Assembly (NCBI RefSeq): GCF_017656495.1
Contig: NZ_JACDNS010000015.1
Coordinates: forward strand, 1 to 49,546
Reading direction: 5' to 3'
DNA length: 49,546 bases
Source: Thermococcus sp.
GTDB lineage: Archaea; Methanobacteriota_B; Thermococci; Thermococcales; Thermococcaceae
Positions within the stretch are counted from its first letter, which is position 1. Each line of letters starts with the position of its first letter. Under the pieces are notes generated by a model, which searched no databases, had not been told where the DNA came from, and saw only the letters and a list, made by a program, of their open reading frames with translations. The translations under genes and the position numbers were made by a program. This document shows, one piece after another, positions 34,131 to 43,963 of this stretch.

Positions 34131-34142
34131 CAACTTTTAAAT
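34131..34142 (+). promoter_or_regulatory. TATA box of leuS
   Basis: CAACTTTTAAATA on the plus strand; start expected at about 34160-34165, exactly where the foldable segment begins, so the leuS leader is about 138 nt. Confidence 0.65.
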
Positions 34143-34159
34143 ACTCCAATTCCAAATCT

Positions 34160-34207
34160 ATGGCGATGCCAATGAGGGGGGATCGAGTTCTCAACTATCA
34201 AGACTGA
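34160..34207 (+). CDS. Candidate upstream ORF (15 codons) in the leuS leader
   Basis: ATG to TGA encodes MAMPMRGDRVLNYQD. Its ATG falls at the predicted transcription start, so it could be read as a leaderless message. It contains one leucine codon (CTC), and its stop codon lies in the loop region of the leader hairpin. It may be chance. Confidence 0.25.
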   Translation: MAMPMRGDRVLNYQD

Positions 34208-34239
34208 GCATTTCTTCGATAATCCCCCTATTTGGCATT
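34165..34239 (+). ncRNA. Structured leader RNA of leuS or independent small RNA
   Basis: GATGCCAA (34165-34172) pairs with TTGGCATT (34232-34239). Inside it, GGGGGGAT (34176-34183) pairs with ATCCCCCT (34222-34229), then CGA with TCG across a 3-nt bulge ATA, and CTCA (34190-34193) with TGAG (34205-34208). The result is a long hairpin of about 75 nt starting at the predicted transcription start. A T-run (CTCTTTTTCC, 34261-34270) follows, which could end a free RNA about 30 nt before leuS. Confidence 0.5.
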
Positions 34240-34300
34240 CTCAAGAATTCTCCGTGCATGCTCTTTTTCCTGTTCAAACAACCATTAAGGAGGTCAGACT

Positions 34301-37177
34301 ATGGTAGATTTTAGGGCTATTGAGGAGAAGTGGCAGAGGAAGTGGAACGAAGAGAAAGTCTTTGAGCCAAAGATAGACAAAAATAAGCCAAAGTTCTACA
34401 TTACAGTTGCTTTCCCATATCTCTCAGGGCATCTGCATGTTGGACACGCAAGGACGTACACAATCCCAGATGTTATAGCGAGATTCAAGAGAATGCAAGG
34501 TTACAATGTCCTGTTCCCAATGGCATGGCACATCACAGGTTCTCCAATAGTTGGAATTGCTGAGAGGATAAAGCACCGCGATCCCCAGACGATTTTCGTT
34601 TACAGAGATGTTTACAAAGTACCAGAAGACATTTTGTGGACTTTTGAAGACCCAATAAACATCGTCAAATACTTCATGAAAGCAGCAAAGGAGACATTCA
34701 TTAGGGCTGGATTTAGCGTTGACTGGAGCAGAGAGTTTCACACAACCTCACTGCATCCGCAGTTCAATGCTTTCATAACTTGGCAATTCTTGAGGCTAAA
34801 AGAGAAAGGACTGATAGTTAAGGGAGCACACAGGGTTAGATGGGATCCAGTTGTTGGAACACCTCTTGGCGACCATGATTTGATGGATGGAGAAGATGTT
34901 CCAATTTTGGAGTACATCCTGATTAAGTTCATCTTGGAGAAGGATGGTGAGATTATTTACTTGCCAGCTGCAACACTGAGACCAGAGACAGTTTACGGAG
35001 TAACTAACATGTGGCTGAACCCCAATGCCATATATGTCAAAGCCAAAGTAAAATACAAAGGAAAGGAAGAGATATGGGTAGTCAGCAAAGAGGCAGCATA
35101 TAAGCTGAGCTTCCAAGACAAGGAAATTGAAATCTTGGAGGAGTTCAAAGGAGAAAAGCTGATAGGCAAGTGGGTTAAGAATCCTGTCACTGGAGATGAG
35201 GTAATAATCTTGCCAGCAGATTTTGTTGATCCAGATAATGCAACTGGAGTTGTGATGAGCGTTCCAGCGCATGCTCCATTCGATCATGCCGCCTTGGAAG
35301 ATTTGAAGAGAAACACAGAGATTCTGCTGAAGTATGATATTGACCCAAGAATCATTGAGAATATCACATACATATCACTGATTGAACTAGAAGGCTACGG
35401 CGAGTTCCCAGCAGTTGAGGAAGCAGAAAAATTGGGAGTAAAAAGTCAAGAGGATAAAGAAAAGCTGGAGCAGGCGACAAAGATCATTTACAAGGCTGAA
35501 TATCATAAGGGCATCTTCAAGATTGAGCCATACAAGGGCATTCCAGTCAGCAAAGTTAAGGACTTAGTTGCCGAAGACATGAAGAAGAAAGGAATTGCCG
35601 ATATTATGTATGAATTTGCCGACAAGAATGTCATTTCAAGATTTGGAAACAGGGCTGTAGTTAAGATAATCCACGACCAGTGGTTCATTGACTATGGAAA
35701 CCCAGAGTGGAAAGCTAAGGCTTTTGAGTGCTTGGAGCAGATGAAAATAATTCCAGAGTCAAGGAGAGCGCAATTCAAAGCTGTGTTCGATTGGATAGAA
35801 AAGAAAGCATGTGCAAGAAAGATTGGACTGGGAACTCCACTACCTTGGGATCCAGAGTGGGTGATTGAGAGCTTGAGTGATTCAACGATTTACATGGCTT
35901 ACTACACAATCTCAAGAGCGATTAACAAATACGGCATTAAAGGAGAGCAACTGATTCCAGAGCTGTTCGATTACATATTCCTAGAGGAGAGGAACGAGGA
36001 GAAAGAGAAGGAGCTGAGCGAAAAGACTGGAATTTCAGCAGAGGTCATCAAGGAAATGAAAGATGAGTTCGAATACTGGTATCCGCTGGACTGGAGATGC
36101 TCTGCCAAAGACCTAATTCCAAATCACCTAACGTTCTTCGTCTTCAACCATGTGGCAATCTTTGACAAGAAGTACTGGCCGAAAGGAATAGCCGTCAACG
36201 GCTACGGAACGCTGGAAGGCAAGAAGATGAGCAAGAGCAAAGGAAACGTGCTGAACTTCATTGACGCGATAAACGAGAATGGAGCCGATGTTGTGAGACT
36301 ATATATAATGAGCTTGGCCGAACATGACAGCGACTTTGATTGGAGGAGCAGAGAAGTATCAAAGCTGAAGGGACAGCTGGAGAGATTCTATGAGCTAATA
36401 AGTGAATTTGCAAGTTACGAAGCAAAGCCAACCGAGCTGAAAGACATTGACAAGTGGATGTTGCATAGATTAAACAAAGCGATTGAAGGAGCAACTAAAG
36501 CCTTGGAAGAGTTTAGGACGAGAACTGCTGTCCAGTGGGCATTCTACAGCATATTGAACGACTTGAGATGGTACATGAGGAGAACTGAAGGCAGAAACGA
36601 CGAAGCAAAGCGCTATGTCTTGAGAACACTGGCAGATATATGGGTTCGCTTGATGGCACCGTTTACACCACATATCTGTGAGGAGCTGTGGGAAAAGCTA
36701 GGCGGAGAGGGATTTGTCAGCTTGGCTAAGTGGCCTGAGCCAAATCCCGAGTGGTGGAACGAGGCAATAGAGCTGGAAGAGGATTACATTAAGTCACTAA
36801 TTGAGGACATCAAGGAGATTATAAAGGTTGCAAAGCTTGAGGATGCAAAGAAAGCTTACATCTACACTGCCCCAGAGTGGAAGTGGAAGGTTGCTGAGAT
36901 TGTTGCAGAGAAGAGAGACTTTAAGGCCGTAATGAGCGAAGTCATGAAAGACCCAGAGATGAGAAAGAAGGGCAAAGAAGTGGCAAACCTAGTGAACAAG
37001 CTGATAAAAGAGAGGGCTTTTGAGGTAAAGCGCATTGATGAAGAAAAAGCACTGAGGGAGGCAAAAGATTTCATTGAGAAAGAGCTTGGCTTAGAAATAA
37101 TCATTAATCCAGAGGAAGACAAAGGCGGAAAAGCTAAACAGGCAATGCCAATGAAGCCTGCAGTTTATATAGAATGA
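34301..37177 (+). CDS. leuS: Leucyl-tRNA synthetase
   Basis: 958-residue class I synthetase. HIGH-type motif HVGHA in [18 protein letters not shown], the editing domain (about 170-450), the KMSKS motif as [14 protein letters not shown], the anticodon-binding helical domain and a C-terminal extension. The length and domain order are archaeal. ATG 34301 follows AAGGAGGTCAGACT. Transcribed alone with a long leader. Confidence 0.98.
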   Translation: MVDFRAIEEKWQRKWNEEKVFEPKIDKNKPKFYITVAFPYLSGHLHVGHARTYTIPDVIARFKRMQGYNVLFPMAWHITGSPIVGIAERIKHRDPQTIFVYRDVYKVPEDILWTFEDPINIVKYFMKAAKETFIRAGFSVDWSREFHTTSLHPQFNAFITWQFLRLKEKGLIVKGAHRVRWDPVVGTPLGDHDLMDGEDVPILEYILIKFILEKDGEIIYLPAATLRPETVYGVTNMWLNPNAIYVKAKVKYKGKEEIWVVSKEAAYKLSFQDKEIEILEEFKGEKLIGKWVKNPVTGDEVIILPADFVDPDNATGVVMSVPAHAPFDHAALEDLKRNTEILLKYDIDPRIIENITYISLIELEGYGEFPAVEEAEKLGVKSQEDKEKLEQATKIIYKAEYHKGIFKIEPYKGIPVSKVKDLVAEDMKKKGIADIMYEFADKNVISRFGNRAVVKIIHDQWFIDYGNPEWKAKAFECLEQMKIIPESRRAQFKAVFDWIEKKACARKIGLGTPLPWDPEWVIESLSDSTIYMAYYTISRAINKYGIKGEQLIPELFDYIFLEERNEEKEKELSEKTGISAEVIKEMKDEFEYWYPLDWRCSAKDLIPNHLTFFVFNHVAIFDKKYWPKGIAVNGYGTLEGKKMSKSKGNVLNFIDAINENGADVVRLYIMSLAEHDSDFDWRSREVSKLKGQLERFYELISEFASYEAKPTELKDIDKWMLHRLNKAIEGATKALEEFRTRTAVQWAFYSILNDLRWYMRRTEGRNDEAKRYVLRTLADIWVRLMAPFTPHICEELWEKLGGEGFVSLAKWPEPNPEWWNEAIELEEDYIKSLIEDIKEIIKVAKLEDAKKAYIYTAPEWKWKVAEIVAEKRDFKAVMSEVMKDPEMRKKGKEVANLVNKLIKERAFEVKRIDEEKALREAKDFIEKELGLEIIINPEEDKGGKAKQAMPMKPAVYIE

Positions 37178-37236
37178 GCTTTATATCCCATCTTTCCTTT
37201 CTTTCATAACACAATATTAAATAACACACTACTAGT

Positions 37237-37866
37237 TCACCTCTCCACCACTACCTCAACCCTAAACTTCGAAATGATATAAAACAGCAAAGCTAAAGCA
37301 AGGATTTTGATAATCATGGAAACTCTCCTTGAAATTCTTGGGAATTCATGTGTGGACTTCATCACGACTCCTTCATCAACAATTAAAGCATCATCAGGCA
37401 TTTTACTAATAATCAGCAAAACTAATAAATCACCAGCTAAGCCAGAAGTGTTGAACACAAAAACGATTCCCCACCATGGGCTTTGCAAGGTAAATGCGAG
37501 AATGTAAGCTATGATAGATAGCAAAACAGGGGCAATTATAATGTACATCCATTTCTTCTTTCTTAGAGGAGTCCTCACAGCAATATATGGAGCTAAATTC
37601 ACTTTTCCAAAAACTGAAATCCCAAACTCAACTTTAGCCCCAAAGAGCTTTGCAGTCAAAGCGTGTAAGGCTTCGTGAACGATGATAACAAAAAGCAAAG
37701 GTAGAATTAAATAAAACAGCAGATCCCAAGAGGATGCAAGGTTAATCCCAAAGTCCATCGGACTCAATGCTAAACCAGACAAAATGAATAAAATGAAAGC
37801 CAGCAAAATAACTTCCCTTTCGTATTTCTTTAAACTGAGGGAATAAGAGAACCCCCCAGACTCCAC
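37237..37866 (-). CDS. DUF3267-like integral membrane zincin protein
   Basis: 209 residues with about five transmembrane helices and an HExxH motif in IVHEALHALTAKLFGAKVEFG. That is the DUF3267/site-2-protease-like pattern of putative membrane metallopeptidases. The start is GTG at 37866, overlapping the prenyl synthase stop (TAGTG), with GAGGGAG upstream, so it is translationally coupled to idsA. Substrate unknown. Confidence 0.8.
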   Translation of the reverse strand: MESGGFSYSLSLKKYEREVILLAFILFILSGLALSPMDFGINLASSWDLLFYLILPLLFVIIVHEALHALTAKLFGAKVEFGISVFGKVNLAPYIAVRTPLRKKKWMYIIIAPVLLSIIAYILAFTLQSPWWGIVFVFNTSGLAGDLLVLLIISKMPDDALIVDEGVVMKSTHEFPRISRRVSMIIKILALALLFYIISKFRVEVVVER

Positions 37867-38894
37867 TAATACTCCCTCTCCACTATGAAATCAGCAAGCA
37901 GTTCAAGATTTCTCCTTGCTTCACTTTCTGGAAGAACTTTCAAGGCTTCTTTAGCTTCCTTTACTAGGTCTTTAGCAAATCTTGAGGCATATTCAATGCT
38001 TCCATACTTCTTAAGCAGTTCAATTGCTTTTGCAACCTCCTCTCTGATGTCCTCCTCGATTATGCCCCTACCCTTAACATCTCCTGCATACTTTCCAAAC
38101 ACCTTCAAGAATTCAGCTTTATCTTCTTCGCTCGCATGCTGGAAGAAGTGAGCAACTATAAGCGTCTTCTTGCCTTTTCTTATGTCACTCCCAACTGGCT
38201 TTCCGAGCTTCTCCTCATCGGCAATTAAGTCAAGGACATCATCCCAAACTTGAAATGCCAGCCCAACGTTTCTTCCATACTTTGACAGAGCCTGTATATA
38301 CTCTTGGTTGTCTGTTCCAATTATGCCACCTATCTTTGCCGATGCATCAAAGAGAGCTGCAGTTTTGCCATCAATCATCTTTAGATACTCCTCAATTGTG
38401 ACCATGTCTCTTGTCTCAAATTCAAGATCAAGAGCTTGCCCCTCACATATCTCAATACCCGCTCTCGCTATTGCCCTGACAATTTCAACAACCTTTTCTG
38501 AACTGACTGGAGCTTTTGTTGCTGCATCAAAGACAACAGAGTACATTAAATCCCCAGCAAGAATTGCCATGTTAATGCCCCATACTTTGTGAACTGTTGG
38601 TCTGCCTCTCCTTGTTTCATCCATGTCCATGATGTCATCATGAATTAACGTATAAGTGTGGAGAATTTCTATTGCCGCCGCTGGATAGAGGGCTTTTTTC
38701 CAGTCCCCACCAACAGCTTCTGTAGCAGTGAGAACAACAAAAGGTCTAACTCTCTTTCCTCCAGCTAGAGGATAGTGTCTTGTTGCCTCATATAGTTCTT
38801 TTGGCTCTTTTTCAGGTAAAAGCTCAAAGATAACATCATCAACAATCTTCGCTTTTTCCTTTATTGACCTGAAGAGTGCATCAAACTTGCTCAT
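37866..38894 (-). CDS. idsA: Geranylgeranyl/farnesyl diphosphate synthase
   Basis: 342-residue trans-prenyltransferase. First aspartate-rich motif DDIMD at 86-90 and the second, DDVLD, near 220; AGGKRVRPFVV near 44-54. An aromatic residue (Y81) five positions before the first motif agrees with a C15/C20 product. It makes the precursor of archaeal ether lipids. ATG 38894 follows GGTGATATT. Downstream of RNase J. Confidence 0.95.
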   Translation of the reverse strand: MSKFDALFRSIKEKAKIVDDVIFELLPEKEPKELYEATRHYPLAGGKRVRPFVVLTATEAVGGDWKKALYPAAAIEILHTYTLIHDDIMDMDETRRGRPTVHKVWGINMAILAGDLMYSVVFDAATKAPVSSEKVVEIVRAIARAGIEICEGQALDLEFETRDMVTIEEYLKMIDGKTAALFDASAKIGGIIGTDNQEYIQALSKYGRNVGLAFQVWDDVLDLIADEEKLGKPVGSDIRKGKKTLIVAHFFQHASEEDKAEFLKVFGKYAGDVKGRGIIEEDIREEVAKAIELLKKYGSIEYASRFAKDLVKEAKEALKVLPESEARRNLELLADFIVEREY

Positions 38895-38898
38895 AATA

Positions 38899-40224
38899 TC
38901 ACCCCGGAATTCCAACTTTGTAACCATTTCTTGAGACAAACACATCCTTACCAATTAGATATCCTTCCTCTTCTGCAAGTTCAGCATAGTGAGTGAGCAT
39001 TCTAAAGTCCCCATGAGCTGGGACTATTGTTTCAGGGTTTAGAATTCTAATAAGATAACGGTGATCTTCTCTTGAAGCATGCCCCGATACGTGCAAATCC
39101 TTAATTATCCTAACTCCTCTCATTCTAAGCTTTATTTCTAGAGCATATCTTTGTGCAATGTTCAGAGGATTTGGGATCACTCCAGCAGAGAAAACAACAG
39201 TATCATCCTTACCCAAATCGTAAAGCTCTCCATTTGCCATCCTCGTTAAAACCGCCCCGGGCTCACCCTGATGACCTGTAACTATTAAGAGGTAGTTCTC
39301 TCTCGCTTGGGAAACTTCCCTAAGAGCTTTCTGAACTGCATTTGGACTCCTGAGAACTCTTGACCCTTTCATCCTTATCAGACCAAGTTGTTTTGCTATT
39401 CCAGTATATTTAGCCAATGACCTTCCTACAAGAACAGCTTGCCTGCCCATAGCATTTGCAATGTCTATTAACTCCTGTAAACGAGCTATGTGGGATGCAA
39501 AGGTCGTAGCTATAAGTCCCTTTTCGTCCATACCTTCATAGAGGAAATAATCCTCAAGGAGCATTTTTGCAACCGCTTCACTTGGTGTTTTTGTCTGCTC
39601 AGCAACACGTGTTGATTCTGCTATTAAAACTTTAACTCCCTCTTTACCAATTTCCTTAAGCCTCTTATAGTCAGGCTTCTCCCCAAGAGGGTTATTGTTG
39701 TCAAATTTGTAGTCACATGCATAAACTACAGCACCTTCTGGGGTGTGGACAACAACTATTGAAGAATGAGGAATTGAATGGGTGATTTGAACAAATTCAA
39801 TTGCCAAATTTTCACTAACTTGAACAATTTCCCCATATTGGGTCTCATACATTGGATTTTTAACCTCAAAATACTGTTCGCTCTTGACTTCGCTCTTTGC
39901 AAGCTTTATTGTATACGGAGTTCCATAAATTGGAACATCTGGATAATGAGGGGCTAACTTCGCTATTGCTCCAATATGATCAAGATGACCATGAGAAAAG
40001 GCAATTGCAACAACTTTTTTATTCCTAATTGGAGTGTCATCTGGGATCGCACCTATCTTTCTTAGCTCTTTAGAAGACATCTGTTGCAGATTAACATCCT
40101 CATGAATGAGAACCCTATCCAAGCGAATGCCCATGTCGATTATTACAATTTCCCCGTTGTATTCAATGGCTGTCATGTTTTTACCTACTTCCTCGTAACC
40201 GCCTAGAGTGTAAATATTTATCAT
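38899..40224 (-). CDS. rnj: Ribonuclease J (archaeal aRNase J)
   Basis: 441-residue metallo-beta-lactamase/beta-CASP nuclease: the metal motif SHGHLDHIGA, then ACDYKFD, the beta-CASP motifs and GHASREDHRYLIRILNPE with PAHGDFRM at the end. It is a processive 5'-3' exonuclease in Thermococcales. Its persistent place among isoprenoid genes is known for this order but unexplained. Five bp upstream of idsA. Confidence 0.95.
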   Translation of the reverse strand: MINIYTLGGYEEVGKNMTAIEYNGEIVIIDMGIRLDRVLIHEDVNLQQMSSKELRKIGAIPDDTPIRNKKVVAIAFSHGHLDHIGAIAKLAPHYPDVPIYGTPYTIKLAKSEVKSEQYFEVKNPMYETQYGEIVQVSENLAIEFVQITHSIPHSSIVVVHTPEGAVVYACDYKFDNNNPLGEKPDYKRLKEIGKEGVKVLIAESTRVAEQTKTPSEAVAKMLLEDYFLYEGMDEKGLIATTFASHIARLQELIDIANAMGRQAVLVGRSLAKYTGIAKQLGLIRMKGSRVLRSPNAVQKALREVSQARENYLLIVTGHQGEPGAVLTRMANGELYDLGKDDTVVFSAGVIPNPLNIAQRYALEIKLRMRGVRIIKDLHVSGHASREDHRYLIRILNPETIVPAHGDFRMLTHYAELAEEEGYLIGKDVFVSRNGYKVGIPG

Positions 40225-40307
40225 TTCTTTTCCTCCCGTGTTTGACCTCTAAGCTCTCACGAGCATAAGGCCAAGCTAAGTAATAATTGAGAGTAGGGTT
40301 TAAAAAG

Positions 40308-41429
40308 CTAAGCTTTCCTCCGCCTTACTCTGAGAAACTCACCTAGATCAATTCTCTGTTCTAACCACTCTCTTGCAAAGCCTGTAATCACCAGTGGGAC
40401 TTTTCTAAGCTCTTCCACATCTCTCGCTCCAACAAGAAACATGGCATTTTTGAGCTCATCAATGTATCTCTGGAGAATCTTAATTACCCCTTCAACATCA
40501 CCCCTAACTGCTGGTTTCAGCAGAGGCAAGGCAACACCAGCTAAGTTTGCTCCAAGAGCTAAGGCTTTTGCAATCATTACACCATCTCTAATTCCACCTG
40601 TCGCTATTATTGGCAAGTCAGTTGCATATCTAACCTCGGCAACACTAATTGCTGTGGGAATTCCCCAATCCCAGAACTTCAAAGCCAAATTTTTGCTGCG
40701 CTCATCTTTTGCTCTGTAATACTCAACACCGCTCCAGCTCGTGCCCCCAAGACCACCAACGTCAATGGCATCAATCCCAATACTCTCAAGCTTTATTGCA
40801 ACTTCCATTGAAACTCCAGCACCCGTTTCCTTGGCTATTATGGGATAGGGAAATTCGCTCTTAAGTTCAGCTAGCACCTTGAGAACTCCTCTGTATTGCG
40901 TATCCCCCTCGGGCTGAACGCTCTCTTGGAGAGGATTCATGTGAATAGCCAAAGCATCGGCTTGAATTGTCTCGACAGCTTTTAGTGCTTCTTCAATACC
41001 ATAACGGTTTGGCATAGTCTCAGCGAATTGAGGAGCACCTAAGTTTCCAATAAGAAAGATATCAGGTGCAACATCCCTAACGTAGTAGCTCTCCCATGTC
41101 TCTGGATTCCTAATCATTGCCCTCTGACTTCCAACTCCCATTGGAATGTTTAACTCTTGAGCAGCCTTAGCTAAGGTTTTGTTTATCTTTCCAGCAAGCT
41201 GAGATCCTCTTGTTCCACCTGTCATTCCAGCTATCATAATTGGATAGTCAAACTTCCTTCCAAGAAACTCAACACTCAAGTCAATCTCATCTTTATCGAT
41301 TTCTGGAAGAGAAGTGTGAACAAAATGGATGTTCTCAAATTGATTAGTCACATGTGCCTCTACTTGCCGTTTTAAGCAGTGTTCAATATGTTCAAACTTC
41401 CTGATTATCGTGAGCTCCTCCTTATCCAT
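40308..41429 (-). CDS. fni: Isopentenyl-diphosphate delta-isomerase, type 2 (FMN)
   Basis: 373 residues, FMN/NADPH-dependent barrel interconverting IPP and DMAPP. Motifs: [62 protein letters not shown] and [22 protein letters not shown] 41429 follows AGGAGGTGCTTTC. In the mevalonate gene cluster. Confidence 0.96.
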   Translation of the reverse strand: MDKEELTIIRKFEHIEHCLKRQVEAHVTNQFENIHFVHTSLPEIDKDEIDLSVEFLGRKFDYPIMIAGMTGGTRGSQLAGKINKTLAKAAQELNIPMGVGSQRAMIRNPETWESYYVRDVAPDIFLIGNLGAPQFAETMPNRYGIEEALKAVETIQADALAIHMNPLQESVQPEGDTQYRGVLKVLAELKSEFPYPIIAKETGAGVSMEVAIKLESIGIDAIDVGGLGGTSWSGVEYYRAKDERSKNLALKFWDWGIPTAISVAEVRYATDLPIIATGGIRDGVMIAKALALGANLAGVALPLLKPAVRGDVEGVIKILQRYIDELKNAMFLVGARDVEELRKVPLVITGFAREWLEQRIDLGEFLRVRRRKA

Positions 41430-41464
41430 GAAAGCACCTCCTAAATGAAAAGTGCAAGAATTGG

Positions 41465-42265
41465 TTAAGAGATTTTTGGATACTCAAGTTTTCTAAGCTT
41501 TGTGCCGACTCTTTGACCTTTGATAGCCTTACTGAGATTCCCCCTAACTTTCCCATTTATGAAATAAACTTCACTGTGCTTCGCTATTTTTAAAGCCTCT
41601 CTCAACTTGTTTCCAATTCCTCCAGTTACATCAATTCCAGCTGATTCTGAACTTTCCAGCAAATGTCTAATTTCTTCAGCATTGAGCTCTTCAATTAGTT
41701 TTGCATCCTTCTCCTTCGGATTCTTGTCATAAATTCCATCAACATCCATCAAAAAGATGACTTTGTTTGGCTTAAGCATCTTTGCGAGATAGCTTACTAT
41801 TTGATCTCCCGAAAGAATATCTATGCCCTTATCGAGAGCTATTACTGTGTCCCCAAACAGAATGGGAATAAACTTAAGCTCGAGGAGCTTCCTCAGTATC
41901 TCAATCTCTCCATAGATTATCTCTTTGTTTTCAATTAGAAAGATTGACGATGAAGAGAGAGAATAAGCGGGCAAGCCTTTCTCTAAGAAAGTTTGAATTA
42001 TCAAGTCATTAAGCCTGAGCATTGCTTGATGCGTCTTTGAAAAACCAATCCTTTTTCTATCAACATCCCCTCTGAGACCTTCAGTGATTTTGTATTCCTT
42101 TGCATTTGGATGCCCAAAGCTTCCACCGCCGTGAACTAAGATAAACTCCTCATCTGGGTAAAACTGAGCAATTTCCTCAGCTATCTGCTCCACTATGTGC
42201 TTGTGGAATGAGTATTCTTTCTCTTTGTCACTTATTACACTTCCACCAAGTTTTATGATTATCAT
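41465..42265 (-). CDS. ipk: Isopentenyl phosphate kinase
   Basis: 266-residue amino-acid-kinase-fold enzyme that phosphorylates isopentenyl phosphate in the modified archaeal mevalonate route. N-terminal [26 protein letters not shown] with the family-specific catalytic histidine, [12 protein letters not shown] and [13 protein letters not shown] 42265 follows GGTGTTTAACA. The gene upstream is not mevalonate kinase but an inserted islet. Confidence 0.95.
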   Translation of the reverse strand: MIIIKLGGSVISDKEKEYSFHKHIVEQIAEEIAQFYPDEEFILVHGGGSFGHPNAKEYKITEGLRGDVDRKRIGFSKTHQAMLRLNDLIIQTFLEKGLPAYSLSSSSIFLIENKEIIYGEIEILRKLLELKFIPILFGDTVIALDKGIDILSGDQIVSYLAKMLKPNKVIFLMDVDGIYDKNPKEKDAKLIEELNAEEIRHLLESSESAGIDVTGGIGNKLREALKIAKHSEVYFINGKVRGNLSKAIKGQRVGTKLRKLEYPKIS

Positions 42266-42353
42266 TGTTAAACACCAAAAAATAAAGATGCGAAGATAAG
42301 TTAAAAGAGTTTTTAATCAAAATATCCACATTGAACGATTAGAAGAAAGAACA

Positions 42354-43238
42354 CTATCTAAAGCCACACTCGCACATTTTAGGCACTCGTATGAACCTCA
42401 TTGTTCCACCGGGCATGGACTCTGTTCTGTTACCTATTTTATATGTAATTTTTGGTCTTAAGAGTAACATTCTCACTGAAGGATCAACCTTCATGTAAAC
42501 AAGCATATAGGTTCTTTTACCCGGTAGAATAATACATCCCCCACTAGAAAGCATTAAATCTTTTGGGATGTCATCTATTTTAGTAACCCAAGGCAAATCA
42601 GAAATTGATGTAACGTTATAACATGCTACTGCCATAGTGCTGACTTTTGAAGGACTGAGCGAATAAGATAAATTCATTATATAAACAGTAGTATTTGTTG
42701 GATTAAAAATTCCAAGTCCATAGGTTATAAAAGCTGTGTCCATCTTTGAGGTAAAGACTTCTTCTCTATATTCTGTAATCACTAATTCATAAGAATTCTT
42801 CTTATTACTAATTTCAAAACTCCAGTTTCCGAAGGGAATTATAAGATTTTTCTCAGAGTTTAAATCTCTAATTAAAATACTCAAACTAAGATTTTTAATA
42901 TTTCTGCTGTGATTGAGCATTATAGGCACAGGAACTTGCAGTTTAAAGTATCCTCTGAAACTTCTACGGATACTACTTTTGTTATAACTAACCCACGCAT
43001 TAAAAGATGGGAGATACAACACAATGCTTACATTTTTTCCGACCTTTGAAGGACACCAATAAATAGGCACATTTATAGTATCGTTTTGAGATGCATATAC
43101 ATAGGCTACATATTCACTGAGAAAAATATCAGAACTACATCGTAATGATTCAACACTCTTCTCATTAGAAATTCCCACCAAAAGCGCTGAAAAAAGAAAA
43201 ATTGAAACAACAACTATAGTCCATTCAAACTTTTCCAT
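42354..43238 (-). CDS. Predicted membrane-anchored extracellular protein, unknown
   Basis: 294 residues: one N-terminal transmembrane or signal segment (about 7-24) and a beta-rich extracellular part with many N-glycosylation sequons (NVS, NKS, NHS, NLS, NWS, NTT, NVT, NRT) and a few cysteines, including a C-terminal CECGF. No recognised family. ATG 43238 follows GAGGTGAATATTT. More AT-rich and with fewer recognisable motifs than its neighbours. Paired with the cysteine-rich secreted protein directly upstream; together they split the mevalonate cluster. Confidence 0.7.
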   Translation of the reverse strand: MEKFEWTIVVVSIFLFSALLVGISNEKSVESLRCSSDIFLSEYVAYVYASQNDTINVPIYWCPSKVGKNVSIVLYLPSFNAWVSYNKSSIRRSFRGYFKLQVPVPIMLNHSRNIKNLSLSILIRDLNSEKNLIIPFGNWSFEISNKKNSYELVITEYREEVFTSKMDTAFITYGLGIFNPTNTTVYIMNLSYSLSPSKVSTMAVACYNVTSISDLPWVTKIDDIPKDLMLSSGGCIILPGKRTYMLVYMKVDPSVRMLLLRPKITYKIGNRTESMPGGTMRFIRVPKMCECGFR

Positions 43239-43250
43239 AAATATTCACCT

Positions 43251-43784
43251 CTATGAAGCACTACTCTCACATTCTGGTGTCCACTCTTGACGAGCATATG
43301 CTACTACAGTCGTATCAGTCGCATGTTCCCTACCAAGTTGGTCAACTATATATTTTCTCTGGACAACTCCATAGACCGGCTGTTTATACCTCCAATATAG
43401 GGTTACTGTTTGCCCATAGCCACATGTAGCGCTACATCCTACACTTTCACAATCTTGAACACCAATTGAAAATCCTAATTCTGCTTCTATCTCTGATATT
43501 GGAACTTTTATCGTACCCCAAAGTGAAGTAACACTACAGTGAGTTATCTCTTTGTAAACAGTACAGCTCTCTGTATAACAATAGTGACTAACTTCCTCTA
43601 CCCATGGACCATAGTTGATGTGATCTACATATGAATACTCCACCTTCCACTCTTCAAAAGGACCTGGTAAAATATCCCCTTCATTTGGTTTTATTGGCAT
43701 TTCTCTATTACTCTCCGCGCTTACAACATTTGTTACTGCTCCTACTATTAACAACCCAACAAGTAGTGCAAGCAGTCTTTTCAT
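43251..43784 (-). CDS. Predicted secreted cysteine-rich protein, unknown
   Basis: 177 residues: a Sec signal peptide (MKRLLALLVGLLIVGAVTNV, cleavage about residue 23-24 after VSA) and a mature domain with seven cysteines (C69, C74, C83, C112, C117, C121, C172), so probably up to three disulfides. No known family. ATG 43784 follows AGGAGGGAAAGGC. It has its own TATA-like site (CTTATAAATC, near 43836-43845) downstream of the mevalonate kinase terminator. It ends 12 bp before the membrane-anchored gene, so the two form an operon. Confidence 0.72.
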   Translation of the reverse strand: MKRLLALLVGLLIVGAVTNVVSAESNREMPIKPNEGDILPGPFEEWKVEYSYVDHINYGPWVEEVSHYCYTESCTVYKEITHCSVTSLWGTIKVPISEIEAELGFSIGVQDCESVGCSATCGYGQTVTLYWRYKQPVYGVVQRKYIVDQLGREHATDTTVVAYARQEWTPECESSAS

Positions 43785-43902
43785 GCCTTTCCCTCCTACC
43801 AAATATTGCAATAATATTTTTGACTTTATGATTTATAAGTTTTTCTCTTTACTAGTTGTAATCTATTACGCTTTTTTTTCGTGAGTTTTTACTTTTCAAC
43901 TG

Positions 43903-43963
43903 CACCTTTAAGAACTCCCTCAGTCAAAAGAAACCCGAGTAAAAGACTGAACAAAAAAGAACA
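43903..43963 (-). terminator. T-rich terminator after mevalonate kinase
   Basis: On the minus strand T-runs (TTCTTTTTTG, then TCTTTTACTC and TTTCTTTTG) follow the stop. This suggests that mevalonate kinase is transcribed separately from the islet. Confidence 0.45.

Noticed and set aside
34165-34239. H/ACA guide RNA in the leuS leader
   Set aside because: No ACA (ANA) box follows the basal stem and no kink-turn is seen in the upper stem.
34796-35287. 163-residue ORF antisense to leuS
   Set aside because: Shadow of the leuS coding frame; no ribosome binding site and improbable composition rich in Cys, Trp and Ser.
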